DNA from: Agromyces agglutinans
GTDB lineage: Bacteria > Actinomycetota > Actinomycetes > Actinomycetales > Microbacteriaceae
Reading direction: 5' to 3'
Assembly (NCBI RefSeq): GCF_009647605.1
Contig: NZ_WJIF01000001.1
Span: forward strand, 457,800-521,799
DNA length: 64,000 nucleotides
The translations under genes and the position numbers were made by a program. How positions within the stretch are numbered: the stretch's first letter is position 1; each line of letters opens with the position of its first letter. Positions 6,344 to 14,673 of this stretch are shown in pieces. The notes under the pieces were generated by a model. The model ran no database searches. It was not told where the DNA came from and saw only the letters and a program-made list of their open reading frames with translations.

Positions 6344-8965
6344 ATGACCGAGCCCGCCACCCCGGCCGATGCATCCGTCTCATCCGACTCTTCCGTGCGC
6401 GACGTCCTCGTCGTCGGCGCGGGCCCGGCGGCGCACCGCCTCGCCGACAGCCTGCACGCGCGGGACACCGATCGCCGGCTGCGCGTGACCGTCGTGGGCG
6501 AGGAGACGTGGCAGCCCTACGACCGCGTCGCGCTCTCGACCCGGCTCGACGGTGCGGCCGACCTCACGCTGCAGCCGAGCGCCGTCTGGGACGACGACCA
6601 CATCCGGCTCGTGCTCGGCGAGCGCGTGGACGCCATCGACCACGTCGCGCGCACCGTGACCACCGATGCCGGGCGCGTGATCGCCTGGGACGAACTGGTG
6701 CTCGCGACGGGTTCGAGCGCGCCCGTGCCCGAGATCGTGGGCCACGAGCACGCTCGCGTCTACCGCACCATCGACGACGTCGACCGCATCGTCGCCGAGG
6801 CGGCCGCCCTCGCCGAGGAGCACGGCCGGCCGGCGAGGGTCCTCGTCGCGGGCGGCGGCCTGCTGGGGCTCGAGGCCGCGGGCGGGCTCGCACGCCTCGG
6901 CGCGGAGTCCGCCGTGGTGCACTCGGGCGGCTGGCTGATGTCGGCCCAGCTCGACGAGGGCGCCGGCCGCGCTCTCGGCCGCATCATCTCGGGCCAGGGC
7001 ATCGCGCTGCACCTCGGCACGCGTCCCCAGACGATCCACGTCGAGCACGATCGCGTGGTCGGCGTCAGCTTCACGAACGGCCGGCGCATCGACGCTGACC
7101 TCGTGATCTTCGCGATCGGCATCCGAGCGCGCGACGAGCTGGGGCGGCAGATCGGCGCCGAGCTGGGCCCGCGCGGCGGGGTCGAGGTCGACACGGCGTG
7201 CCGCACCTCCATGCCCGGCGTGTGGGCGATCGGCGAGGTCGCCAGCTTCGAGGGTCGCTGCACCGGCCTCGTGGCCCCCGCCAACGCGATGGCCGAGGTC
7301 GTCGCCGACCGGCTCCTCGGCGGGTTCGCCGAGTTCACGACCGTCGACGACGCCACCAAGCTGAAGCTCTCGGGCGTCGACGTCGCGAGCTTCGGCGACG
7401 CGCTCGCCACGGCCGACGGCGCGCTCGAGATCGTGTACGCCGACCCGGCTCGCGGCATGTACCAGAAGCTCGTCATGACCGACGATGCGAAGACGTTGCT
7501 CGGCGGCATCTTCGTGGGCGACGCCTCGCCCTACGCGTCCCTCCGGCCGCTGCTCGGCACCCAGCTGTCGGCCGAGCCCGCGGCGTACCTGTCGGCCAGC
7601 GGCATGGAAGCGCCCGCGGGCGACGAGTTGCCCGCCGCGGCGCTCGTGTGCGCGTGCAACAACGTCACGGCCGGCACGATCCGCGACGCGGTCAACGGCG
7701 AGCACGGCGAGCCCTGCACCGAACTGGGCGCGCTGAAGACCTGCACCCGAGCCGGCACCCAGTGCGGCTCGTGCGTGCCCCTCGTCAAGAAGCTCCTCGA
7801 GGGCGAGCTCGCGAAGTCGGGCATCGAGCTCTCGCGCGCGCTGTGCGAGCACTTCGAGCTCTCGCGCCAGGAGCTGTTCGAGTCGATCCGCGTGCTCGAG
7901 CTCACCTCGTTCGACGAGATCATCGCGCGGCTCGGCACGGGTCGCGGCTGCGACGTGTGCAAGCCGGTGATCGGCTCGATCCTCGCGACCCAGCACGGCT
8001 CGTACATCCTCGACGCCGGGCGCGGCACGCTGCAGGACACCAACGACCGCGCGATGGCGAACATGCAGAAGGACGGCACGTACTCGGTGGTCCCCCGCAT
8101 CCCCGCGGGCGAGATCACGCCCGAGAAGCTCGCGGTGATCGCCGAGGTGGCGATGGAGTACGGCCTCTACACGAAGATCACGGGCGGCCAGCGCATCGAC
8201 CTGTTCGGCGCCCGGCTCGACCAGCTGCCCGACATCTGGAAGAAGCTCGTCGACGCGGGATTCGAGTCGGGGCAGGCCTACGGCAAGGCGCTGCGCAACG
8301 TGAAGAGCTGCGTCGGATCGACGTGGTGCCGCTACGGCGTGCAGGACTCGGTCTCGATGGCCGTGCAGCTCGAGCTCCGCTACCGCGGGCTGCGTTCGCC
8401 GCACAAGCTCAAGTTCGGCGTGAGCGGATGCGCGCGCGAGTGCGCAGAGGCCCGTGGCAAGGACGTCGGCGTGATCGCCACCGACCAGGGTTGGAACATG
8501 TACGTCGGCGGCAACGGCGGGTTCCAGCCGGCGCACGCGCAGCTGCTCGCGAGCGACCTCGACGACGAGACGCTGCTCAAGTACATCGACCGCTACATCA
8601 TGTACTACGTCCGCACGGCCGACCGGCTGCAGCGCACGGCCCGCTGGATCGAGGACCTCGAGGGCGGTATCGACCACGTGCGCGACGTCGTCGTGAACGA
8701 CTCGCTCGGCCTGGCCGACGAGCTCGAGCGGGCGATGGACCGCCACGTCGAGACCTACGAGGACGAGTGGGCGGCCACCCTCGCCGACCCCGAGCGGCTG
8801 CGTCGGTTCCGCTCGTTCGTCAACGCCCCGCAGACCCCCGACCCGTCGATCGCCCGCGTGCCAGAGCGCGACCAGTTCCGCCCGGCGACCCCCGAGGAAC
8901 GCGCCGACGGGCGCGCCGTGCTGCTCGCCGGCGCCACCATCCCCGTGCGCGGGAGGGGCGAATGA
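6344..8965 (+). CDS. nirB: Nitrite reductase (NADH) large subunit NirB
   Basis: 873 aa, cytoplasmic. It reduces nitrite to ammonium with six electrons from NAD(P)H. Domains in order: FAD/NAD-binding reductase (about 20-330), a BFD-like [2Fe-2S] domain starting with C436/C438 and closing with CxxC, then the ferredoxin-like and siroheme/[4Fe-4S] domains. The latter carry C656-x5-C662 and C696-x3-C700, the classic siroheme-cluster pattern. All key cysteines are present. Its stop overlaps the cobA start (ATGA), which ties siroheme methylation to the enzyme that needs siroheme. Confidence 0.96.
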   Translation: MTEPATPADASVSSDSSVRDVLVVGAGPAAHRLADSLHARDTDRRLRVTVVGEETWQPYDRVALSTRLDGAADLTLQPSAVWDDDHIRLVLGERVDAIDHVARTVTTDAGRVIAWDELVLATGSSAPVPEIVGHEHARVYRTIDDVDRIVAEAAALAEEHGRPARVLVAGGGLLGLEAAGGLARLGAESAVVHSGGWLMSAQLDEGAGRALGRIISGQGIALHLGTRPQTIHVEHDRVVGVSFTNGRRIDADLVIFAIGIRARDELGRQIGAELGPRGGVEVDTACRTSMPGVWAIGEVASFEGRCTGLVAPANAMAEVVADRLLGGFAEFTTVDDATKLKLSGVDVASFGDALATADGALEIVYADPARGMYQKLVMTDDAKTLLGGIFVGDASPYASLRPLLGTQLSAEPAAYLSASGMEAPAGDELPAAALVCACNNVTAGTIRDAVNGEHGEPCTELGALKTCTRAGTQCGSCVPLVKKLLEGELAKSGIELSRALCEHFELSRQELFESIRVLELTSFDEIIARLGTGRGCDVCKPVIGSILATQHGSYILDAGRGTLQDTNDRAMANMQKDGTYSVVPRIPAGEITPEKLAVIAEVAMEYGLYTKITGGQRIDLFGARLDQLPDIWKKLVDAGFESGQAYGKALRNVKSCVGSTWCRYGVQDSVSMAVQLELRYRGLRSPHKLKFGVSGCARECAEARGKDVGVIATDQGWNMYVGGNGGFQPAHAQLLASDLDDETLLKYIDRYIMYYVRTADRLQRTARWIEDLEGGIDHVRDVVVNDSLGLADELERAMDRHVETYEDEWAATLADPERLRRFRSFVNAPQTPDPSIARVPERDQFRPATPEERADGRAVLLAGATIPVRGRGE

Positions 8966-9756
8966 GCGCCCGGGTCGAGTCCCGCGGCCGGGTCACCCTC
9001 ATCGGCGGCGGCCCCGGCGCCGAGGACCTGCTGACCCTGCGCGCCGTTCGGGCACTGGCCGCCGCCGACGTCGTGCTGTACGACCGGCTCGCGCCGCACG
9101 CGACGCTGCACGAACTCGCCCCCGGCGCCGAGCTGATCGACGTCGGCAAGCGCCCGGGCCACCACGCGTTCCCGCAGGAGGAGATCGAGGCGCTCATGGT
9201 CGCCCGCGCCGAGCTCGGCGCGCACGTCGTCCGCCTCAAGGGCGGCGATCCGTACGTGCTCGGCCGAGGCGGCGAGGAGGTGCTGGCGTGCCATCGCGCC
9301 GGCATCCCCGTCGAGGTCGTGCCCGGGGTCACGAGCGCGATCGCCGTTCCGTCGGCGGCCGGCATCCCGCTCACCCACCGCGGGGTCAGCCACCTGTTCA
9401 CCGTCGTCTCGGGGCACGCCCCGCTCGACGACGACACGCTCCGGCATCTCGCGGGACTCGGCGGCACGATCGTCGTGCTGATGGGCGTCAACACGCTGCC
9501 GTCGATCACGGCCGGGCTCGTACGCCACGGCCTCGCCGCGGACCTGCCGGTCGCGATCGTGGAGCGCGGCTTCCAGCCGGGGCAGCGCACCACGATCTCC
9601 GACCTCGGCGGCGTGGTCGTCGCCGCCGGCCGGGCGCGCGCGGCATCCCCCGCCGTGGTCGTCATCGGCGAGGTCGTGCGCCTCGCGCACGACGGCGACC
9701 TGACCGCGCAGGGGCTCATGGACCGGGCCGCGCGGCTCGCGGTGCCGGGCTCGTGA
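8962..9756 (+). CDS. cobA: Uroporphyrinogen-III C-methyltransferase (SUMT)
   Basis: 264 aa, methyltransferase domain only. It adds two SAM-derived methyl groups to uroporphyrinogen III to make precorrin-2. Family landmarks are VTLIGGGPGAEDLLTLRA (residues about 11-28), VVRLKGGDPYVLGRGGEE and VPGVTSAIAVPSAAGIPLTHRG. It lacks the N-terminal dehydrogenase/ferrochelatase part of CysG, so it cannot make siroheme alone. Overlaps nirB (ATGA) and the next gene (GTGA), so nirB-cobA-hemD form one coupled unit. Confidence 0.95.
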   Translation: MSARVESRGRVTLIGGGPGAEDLLTLRAVRALAAADVVLYDRLAPHATLHELAPGAELIDVGKRPGHHAFPQEEIEALMVARAELGAHVVRLKGGDPYVLGRGGEEVLACHRAGIPVEVVPGVTSAIAVPSAAGIPLTHRGVSHLFTVVSGHAPLDDDTLRHLAGLGGTIVVLMGVNTLPSITAGLVRHGLAADLPVAIVERGFQPGQRTTISDLGGVVVAAGRARAASPAVVVIGEVVRLAHDGDLTAQGLMDRAARLAVPGS

Positions 9757-10886
9757 ACGTCGTGCTCGAGCCTGTCGCACCGGGATTCCGTCCCGACCAG
9801 CTCGAGGGCTTCCGCATCGGCGTGACCAGCGACCGCCGCTCGGCCGATCTCATCGACGCCCTGGAGCGCCGGGGCGCGCAGGTGCTGCACGCCCCGACGC
9901 TGCGGATCGCGAACGCGCGTGTCGACGATCCCGTGATCGCCGACACGCGCGCGATCATCGACGCCCGGCCCGACGTGCTGCTCGCGACGACCGCCTACGG
10001 CGTCCGCCGTTGGTTCGAGGTCGCGGATGCCGCGGGCCTCGGTGAGCCACTGGTCGATGCCCTGTCCGCGAGCGCGATCCTGGTGCGCGGCCCGAAGGCC
10101 AGGGGTGGCATCCGGGCCGCCGGCCTGAACGACGTGGGCATGAGCCCGCACGAGACGACCGACTCGCTCGTCGACACCGTGCTCGAGCGGTACCCGCCCG
10201 GCCTCACCGTGGCCGTGCAGATGCACGGCGTCCTCGACCCGGCGCAGCTCGACCGGCTGCGCGAGCACCACGCACGGGTGCTCACGGTCGAGCCCTACCG
10301 GTGGACGCTGCCCGACGATGCCGACGAGCGCGTCGGCCGGCTGATCGACGCGATCGTGAGCCAGTCGCTGGACTGCGTGATGTTCACGAGCGCGCCCGCC
10401 GTGCACGCGCTGTTCGCCGCAGCCGAGGCCGTCGGGGCCGCCGAGGAGGTCATCGAGGCCATGCGGGGTCCGGTCGTCGCCGCCGCGGTCGGGCCGGTCA
10501 CGGCGCAGCCCCTCATCGACGCCGGCATCGACCCGATCCAGCCCGACCGGTTCCGCATGGGCGCGCTCATCCGCCTCGTGTGCGAGCACCTCGAACAGCA
10601 CCGGGTCGAGCGCATCGTGACCCGAGCCGGGCCCGTCGAGCTGCGCGGCAGCGTGGTCGAGGTCGGCGGTCGCCGGATCTCCCTCGCGCCGGTGGGCCGG
10701 GCCATCCTCCGCACGCTCGTCGCGGCCGACGGCTCGGTCGTCTCGCGCGAACAACTGGCGAGGGCCTTGCCCGGCTCGTGCGACGAGCACGCCCTCGAGG
10801 TCGCCATGAGCCGGCTGCGCCAGACCATCGGCGTGCCCGGCGTGATCGCGACCGTCGTCAAGCGCGGCTACCGGGTGGACGTCTGA
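9753..10886 (+). CDS. Uroporphyrinogen-III synthase-like protein fused to a winged-helix DNA-binding domain
   Basis: 377 aa from GTG at 9753, overlapping cobA by 4 bp. Residues about 1-265 follow the HemD fold (start of domain FRIGVTSDRRSADLIDALERRG; later VMFTSAPAVHALF and VAAAVGPVTAQPL). The last 80-100 residues are an OmpR/PhoB-type winged helix (PVGRAILRTLV, SREQLARAL, EVAMSRLRQTI, VKRGYRVDV). The same architecture is known in Mycobacterium and Streptomyces next to nitrate genes. It may be an enzyme, a regulator that senses a tetrapyrrole, or both. The absence of a phosphorylatable receiver domain means it is not a normal response regulator. Confidence 0.9.
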   Translation: MNVVLEPVAPGFRPDQLEGFRIGVTSDRRSADLIDALERRGAQVLHAPTLRIANARVDDPVIADTRAIIDARPDVLLATTAYGVRRWFEVADAAGLGEPLVDALSASAILVRGPKARGGIRAAGLNDVGMSPHETTDSLVDTVLERYPPGLTVAVQMHGVLDPAQLDRLREHHARVLTVEPYRWTLPDDADERVGRLIDAIVSQSLDCVMFTSAPAVHALFAAAEAVGAAEEVIEAMRGPVVAAAVGPVTAQPLIDAGIDPIQPDRFRMGALIRLVCEHLEQHRVERIVTRAGPVELRGSVVEVGGRRISLAPVGRAILRTLVAADGSVVSREQLARALPGSCDEHALEVAMSRLRQTIGVPGVIATVVKRGYRVDV

Positions 10887-10928
10887 GCGCGTGCCGGCCG
10901 GCCCGGGAAGCGTCCGGCGCCGACCTCA

Positions 10929-10949
10929 CACCCGCCCGCGCGGCGGGTG
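10929..10949 (+). terminator. Hairpin after the HemD-winged-helix gene
   Basis: 8-bp stem CACCCGCC/GGCGGGTG with a 5-nt loop, 42 bp past the stop. It separates nirB-cobA-hemD from narK, and the narK operator-like half-sites begin 9 bp later, consistent with a new transcription unit. Confidence 0.4.
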
Positions 10950-10957
10950 AGCAGGTG

Positions 10958-10995
10958 GAGACAGAGCGTTTACCACCGGCACGATCCGCAGAAAC
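10958..10995 (+). promoter_or_regulatory. GlnR-like operator upstream of narK
   Basis: Four 5-bp elements at exact 11-bp phase: GAGAC (10958), TTTAC (10969), CACGA (10980) and GAAAC (10991). Elements one and four match GaAAC (one mismatch and perfect). Element two matches gTnAC with one mismatch. The third is weak. The pattern repeats that found before nirB and before the chelatase gene. Regulator identity is inferred. Confidence 0.55.
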
Positions 10996-11052
10996 ACCCT
11001 CCCCATACCTTCGGCACTACGAGCACCACCTGGATCACCTCCGGAGGACCTG

Positions 11053-12477
11053 ATGACCGACACCGTGCACGACGACACCGCCACCACGACGACCGCAGCC
11101 GCCAGCGCGGCCGCCATCACGACCGCTCAGGCCGCGCTCGTCCACCGAGCCGGCCGCTGGATCGACGGCTGGGATCCCGAGGACCGCGAGCAGTGGGAGC
11201 GCGAGGGACGCGCGATCGCGAAGCGCAACCTCGGCTGGTCGATCTTCGCCGAGTTCCTCGGCTTCGTCGTGTGGCAGCTCTGGAGCATCGTCGCGGTCAT
11301 GCTGCCCAAGGCCGGCTTCGACCTCGACACGACCCAGATCTTCTGGCTCATCTCCATCCCGAGCCTCGTCGGCGCGACCCTGCGCATCCCCTACTCGTTC
11401 GTCGTCGCGAAGTTCGGCGGCCGCAACTGGACCATCGTCTCGGCGGCCCTGTTGCTCGTGCCGACCATCGCGATGGCCCTGTGCATCGGCAACCCCGACA
11501 CTCCGTTCGGTGTGCTGCTGCTCGTCGCCGCACTCGCGGGCTTCGGCGGCGGCAACTTCGCGAGCTCGATGTCGAACATCACGTTCTTCTACCCGCAGCG
11601 CGAGAAGGGCTGGGCCCTCGGGCTCAACGCCGCCGGCGGCAACATCGGCGCCTCGGTCGCGCAGCTCGTGGTGCCGATCGTCGTCACGCTCGGGGCCGCG
11701 GCCACGCTGAACCTGCCGTGGGCGGGCTGGATCTGGGTGCCGTTCATCCTGCTCGCGATGTTCGGCGCGTTCCGGTACATGGACAACCTGTCCAACGCCA
11801 AGACCGACTTCGCCGGCTCGGCCGCCGCCCTGCGCGAACCGCACCTCTGGCTGCTCTCACTGCTGTACATCGGCACGTTCGGCTCGTTCATCGGCTTCGC
11901 GAGCGTGTTCCCGAAGCTCATCGCCGACCAGTTCCCCGAGTTCTCGACGATCGCCATCGGCGGGGCCTCCGTGACGCTGGCCTTCCTCGGCGCGCTGGTC
12001 GGCTCGCTCTCGCGGCCCTACGGCGGTCGACTCTCCGACCGGTTCGGCGGAGCGCGGGTCACGATGCTCGCCTTCGCGGCGATGGCGGTCATCACGGTCG
12101 GCGTCATCGCGACCCTCCCTCTCGGCAGCTTCTGGCTCTTCCTCGCGGCGTTCCTCCTGCTGTTCGCGGCGGCGGGCATCGGCAACGGCTCGACCTACCG
12201 GATGGTGCCGGTCGTGTTCGCGGTCCGCGGCGGGGGCGACGCGGCGACCGCGGGCGACGTTTCGACGCAGCGCAAGGCGGCGGCGGCGCTCGGCTTCATC
12301 TCGGCGATCGGCGCCTACGGCGGATTCCTGATCCCGCAGGCCCTGAGCCTCTCGTTCCAGGCCACGGGCGGCTACACGACGGCGTTCATCGTGTTCGTCG
12401 GCGCCTATGTGGCACTGCTCCTGCTCACATGGGCCATGTATGTCCGCGGCGCGGTCGCGCGCGCCGGGAAGATCTGA
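11053..12477 (+). CDS. narK: Nitrate/nitrite MFS transporter NarK
   Basis: 474 aa. A cytoplasmic N-terminal region of about 55 residues precedes about 12 membrane segments. Nitrate-porter signatures are visible: PSLVGATLRIPYSF (residues about 111-124), GFGGGNFASSMSNITFFYP (about 164-182) with the later GGNIGAS, and a second glycine-rich copy after GSFWLFLAAF with GIGNGSTYRMVP. The conserved arginine in TLRIPY is the likely substrate ligand. A GGAGG ribosome site (11042-11046) precedes the ATG. It imports nitrate for the reductase encoded directly downstream. Confidence 0.95.
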   Translation: MTDTVHDDTATTTTAAASAAAITTAQAALVHRAGRWIDGWDPEDREQWEREGRAIAKRNLGWSIFAEFLGFVVWQLWSIVAVMLPKAGFDLDTTQIFWLISIPSLVGATLRIPYSFVVAKFGGRNWTIVSAALLLVPTIAMALCIGNPDTPFGVLLLVAALAGFGGGNFASSMSNITFFYPQREKGWALGLNAAGGNIGASVAQLVVPIVVTLGAAATLNLPWAGWIWVPFILLAMFGAFRYMDNLSNAKTDFAGSAAALREPHLWLLSLLYIGTFGSFIGFASVFPKLIADQFPEFSTIAIGGASVTLAFLGALVGSLSRPYGGRLSDRFGGARVTMLAFAAMAVITVGVIATLPLGSFWLFLAAFLLLFAAAGIGNGSTYRMVPVVFAVRGGGDAATAGDVSTQRKAAAALGFISAIGAYGGFLIPQALSLSFQATGGYTTAFIVFVGAYVALLLLTWAMYVRGAVARAGKI

Positions 12478-12483
12478 GGCTCG

Positions 12484-14673
12484 ATGACGCCCGCGACCGA
12501 CACCCACTGCCCGTACTGCGCGCTCCAGTGCGCGATGACGCTGACCGCGTCCGCGCGTGAACCCGTCATGGCGGCAGCGGCGACGGCGACGGCAGGTGCG
12601 ATGGATGCCTCGGACGGGGCATCCATCGCACCGGTGACGGTCGCGGGGCGCGACTTCCCGACCAACCGCGGCGGCCTGTGCAAGAAGGGCTGGACGTCGG
12701 CCGAGCTGCTGCGCCGCCCCGGGCGGATCGAGCAGCCCCTGCTGCGGGGCGCCGACGGCGAACTGCACGAGACCGACTGGGACACCGCGCTCGACGTCGT
12801 CGTCGCCGGCATCCGGCGCACGCAGGAGCGGTACGGGCCCGACGCGGTCGGCGTGTTCGGCGGCGGCGGCCTCACGAACGAGAAGGCGTACCTGCTCGGC
12901 AAGTTCGCCCGCATCGCCCTCGGCACGAGCCGCATCGACTACAACGGCCGGTTCTGCATGGCGTCGGCCGCCGCGGCCGGCACGCGTGCGTTCGGCATCG
13001 ATCGCGGGCTGCCGTTCCCGCTCTCCGACCTCGACGGTGCGGCGACGGTGCTGCTGCTCGGCACGAACGTCGCCGAGACGATGCCGCCGTTCGTCGGGCA
13101 CCTCGCGGGCGCGCAGGCCGCGGGCGGCCTCATCGTGGTCGACCCGCGGCGCACGCCCACCGCGCGGCTCACCGACGACGGGCAGGGCCTGCACCTGCAG
13201 CCCGCGCCCGGCACCGATCTGCTGCTGCTGCTCGGGCTCACGCACGTGGTGCTCGCCGAGGGCCTCGCCGACGAGGCGTACCTCGCGAACCGCACGATGG
13301 GGGTCGACGCTCTCCGGCGGAGCGTCGCCGCATGGTGGCCCGAGCGCGTGCAGTCCGAGACGGGCGTCGCGGCCCTCACGATCCGGCGGGTCGCGCGTCG
13401 GCTCGCCGCGGGCGCACGCACGGAACCGGGCACCGGCGGCACCTACATCCTCACGGGGCGCGGCGTCGAGCAGCACGTCGACGGCACCGACACCGCGACG
13501 GCGGCGATCAACCTCGCGCTCGTGCTGGGCCTGCCGGGCCGGCTCGGCTCGGGGTACGGCACGCTGACCGGCCAGGGCAACGGGCAGGGCGGCCGCGAGC
13601 ACGGCCAGAAGGCCGACCAGCTGCCCGGGTACCGCAAGATCACCGACCCCGCCGCCCGCGAGCACGTCGCCGGCGTGTGGGGCGTGCCGGCCGCCTCGAT
13701 CCCCGGCCCGGGGATTCCGGCCGTCGAGCTGCTGCAGTCGCTCGGCCGACCGGACGGCGTGCGAACGCTGCTCGTGCACGGGTCGAACGTCGTCGTCTCC
13801 GCACCGAACGCGAGCGTCGTGCGACGCGGGCTCGCGGAGCTCGACCTGCTCGTGGTGTGCGACTTCTTCCTCTCCGAGACGGCGGCGCTCGCCGACGTGG
13901 TGCTCCCCGTATGCCAGTGGGCCGAGGAGGAGGGCACCATGACCTCGCTCGAGGGCCGGGTCATCCGACGGCGACGGGCGATCGATCCGCCCGCGGGCGT
14001 GCGCGACGAACTCTGGATCCTGCACGAGCTCGCGCGGCGCCTCGACGCGCCGTCGACCTTCCCTACCGACCCCGACACGGCATTCGAGGAGCTGCGCCTG
14101 GCCTCGGAGGGCGGCCTCGCCGACTACTCGGGCGTCGACTACGCGCTGCTCGACTCGGGCGCCGAGGTCTACTGGCCCTACCCGCGCGGCTCGGCCGGCA
14201 CGCCGCGGCTGTTCGCCGACCGGTTCGCGCACGCGGACGGCCGTGCCCGCCTCGTGGCCGTGACGCCACGGCCATCGGCCGAACGGCCCGCCCGCGGGGA
14301 ATCGAATGGGCTGACGCTCATCACGGGGCGCCTGCTCGAGCACTACCAGAGCGGCGCGCAGACCCGGCGCGTGCCCGAGCTCGCCGATGCCCAGCCCGAC
14401 TCGCGGCTGCGCCTGCACCCCGCGACCGCCGCGCGACTGGGCCTCGCCGACGGCGATCGGGTCGAGGTCGTCAACGCGCGCGGCGCCGCGCGCGCCCGCG
14501 TGCTCGTCACGCGCGACATCCGGCCCGACACGGCGTTCCTGCCGTTCCACTACCCCGGTGACGAGACCGCCAATCTCGTCACCTCCGACGCCGTCGACCC
14601 GGTGTCGTCGATGCCCGAGTTCAAGACCAGTGCCGTCCGCGTGCGGCGCCTCGAGCCCCAGGAGGCCCGATGA
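12484..14673 (+). CDS. nasC: Assimilatory nitrate reductase catalytic subunit (molybdopterin oxidoreductase)
   Basis: 729 aa, no signal peptide or Tat motif, so cytoplasmic. It reduces nitrate to nitrite at a bis-MGD molybdenum centre. The [4Fe-4S] ligands are C9, C12 and C16 in HCPYCALQC and C66 in GGLCKKGW. The stretch between them carries an Ala-rich insertion (residues about 23-45). Mo-cofactor regions follow: FNGRFCMASAA-like segment, GTNVAETMPP, GLPGRLGSGYGTLTGQGNGQGG, and a C-terminal MGD-binding domain starting near ITGRLLEHYQSGAQTRR. It lacks the C-terminal [2Fe-2S] domain of NasA-type enzymes; that domain is on the next gene's product. Only 6 bp separate it from narK. Confidence 0.93.
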   Translation: MTPATDTHCPYCALQCAMTLTASAREPVMAAAATATAGAMDASDGASIAPVTVAGRDFPTNRGGLCKKGWTSAELLRRPGRIEQPLLRGADGELHETDWDTALDVVVAGIRRTQERYGPDAVGVFGGGGLTNEKAYLLGKFARIALGTSRIDYNGRFCMASAAAAGTRAFGIDRGLPFPLSDLDGAATVLLLGTNVAETMPPFVGHLAGAQAAGGLIVVDPRRTPTARLTDDGQGLHLQPAPGTDLLLLLGLTHVVLAEGLADEAYLANRTMGVDALRRSVAAWWPERVQSETGVAALTIRRVARRLAAGARTEPGTGGTYILTGRGVEQHVDGTDTATAAINLALVLGLPGRLGSGYGTLTGQGNGQGGREHGQKADQLPGYRKITDPAAREHVAGVWGVPAASIPGPGIPAVELLQSLGRPDGVRTLLVHGSNVVVSAPNASVVRRGLAELDLLVVCDFFLSETAALADVVLPVCQWAEEEGTMTSLEGRVIRRRRAIDPPAGVRDELWILHELARRLDAPSTFPTDPDTAFEELRLASEGGLADYSGVDYALLDSGAEVYWPYPRGSAGTPRLFADRFAHADGRARLVAVTPRPSAERPARGESNGLTLITGRLLEHYQSGAQTRRVPELADAQPDSRLRLHPATAARLGLADGDRVEVVNARGAARARVLVTRDIRPDTAFLPFHYPGDETANLVTSDAVDPVSSMPEFKTSAVRVRRLEPQEAR

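Noticed and set aside
6380..8746. A 788-codon open frame opposite nirB
   Set aside because: It mirrors the nirB codon pattern; no motif or ribosome site.
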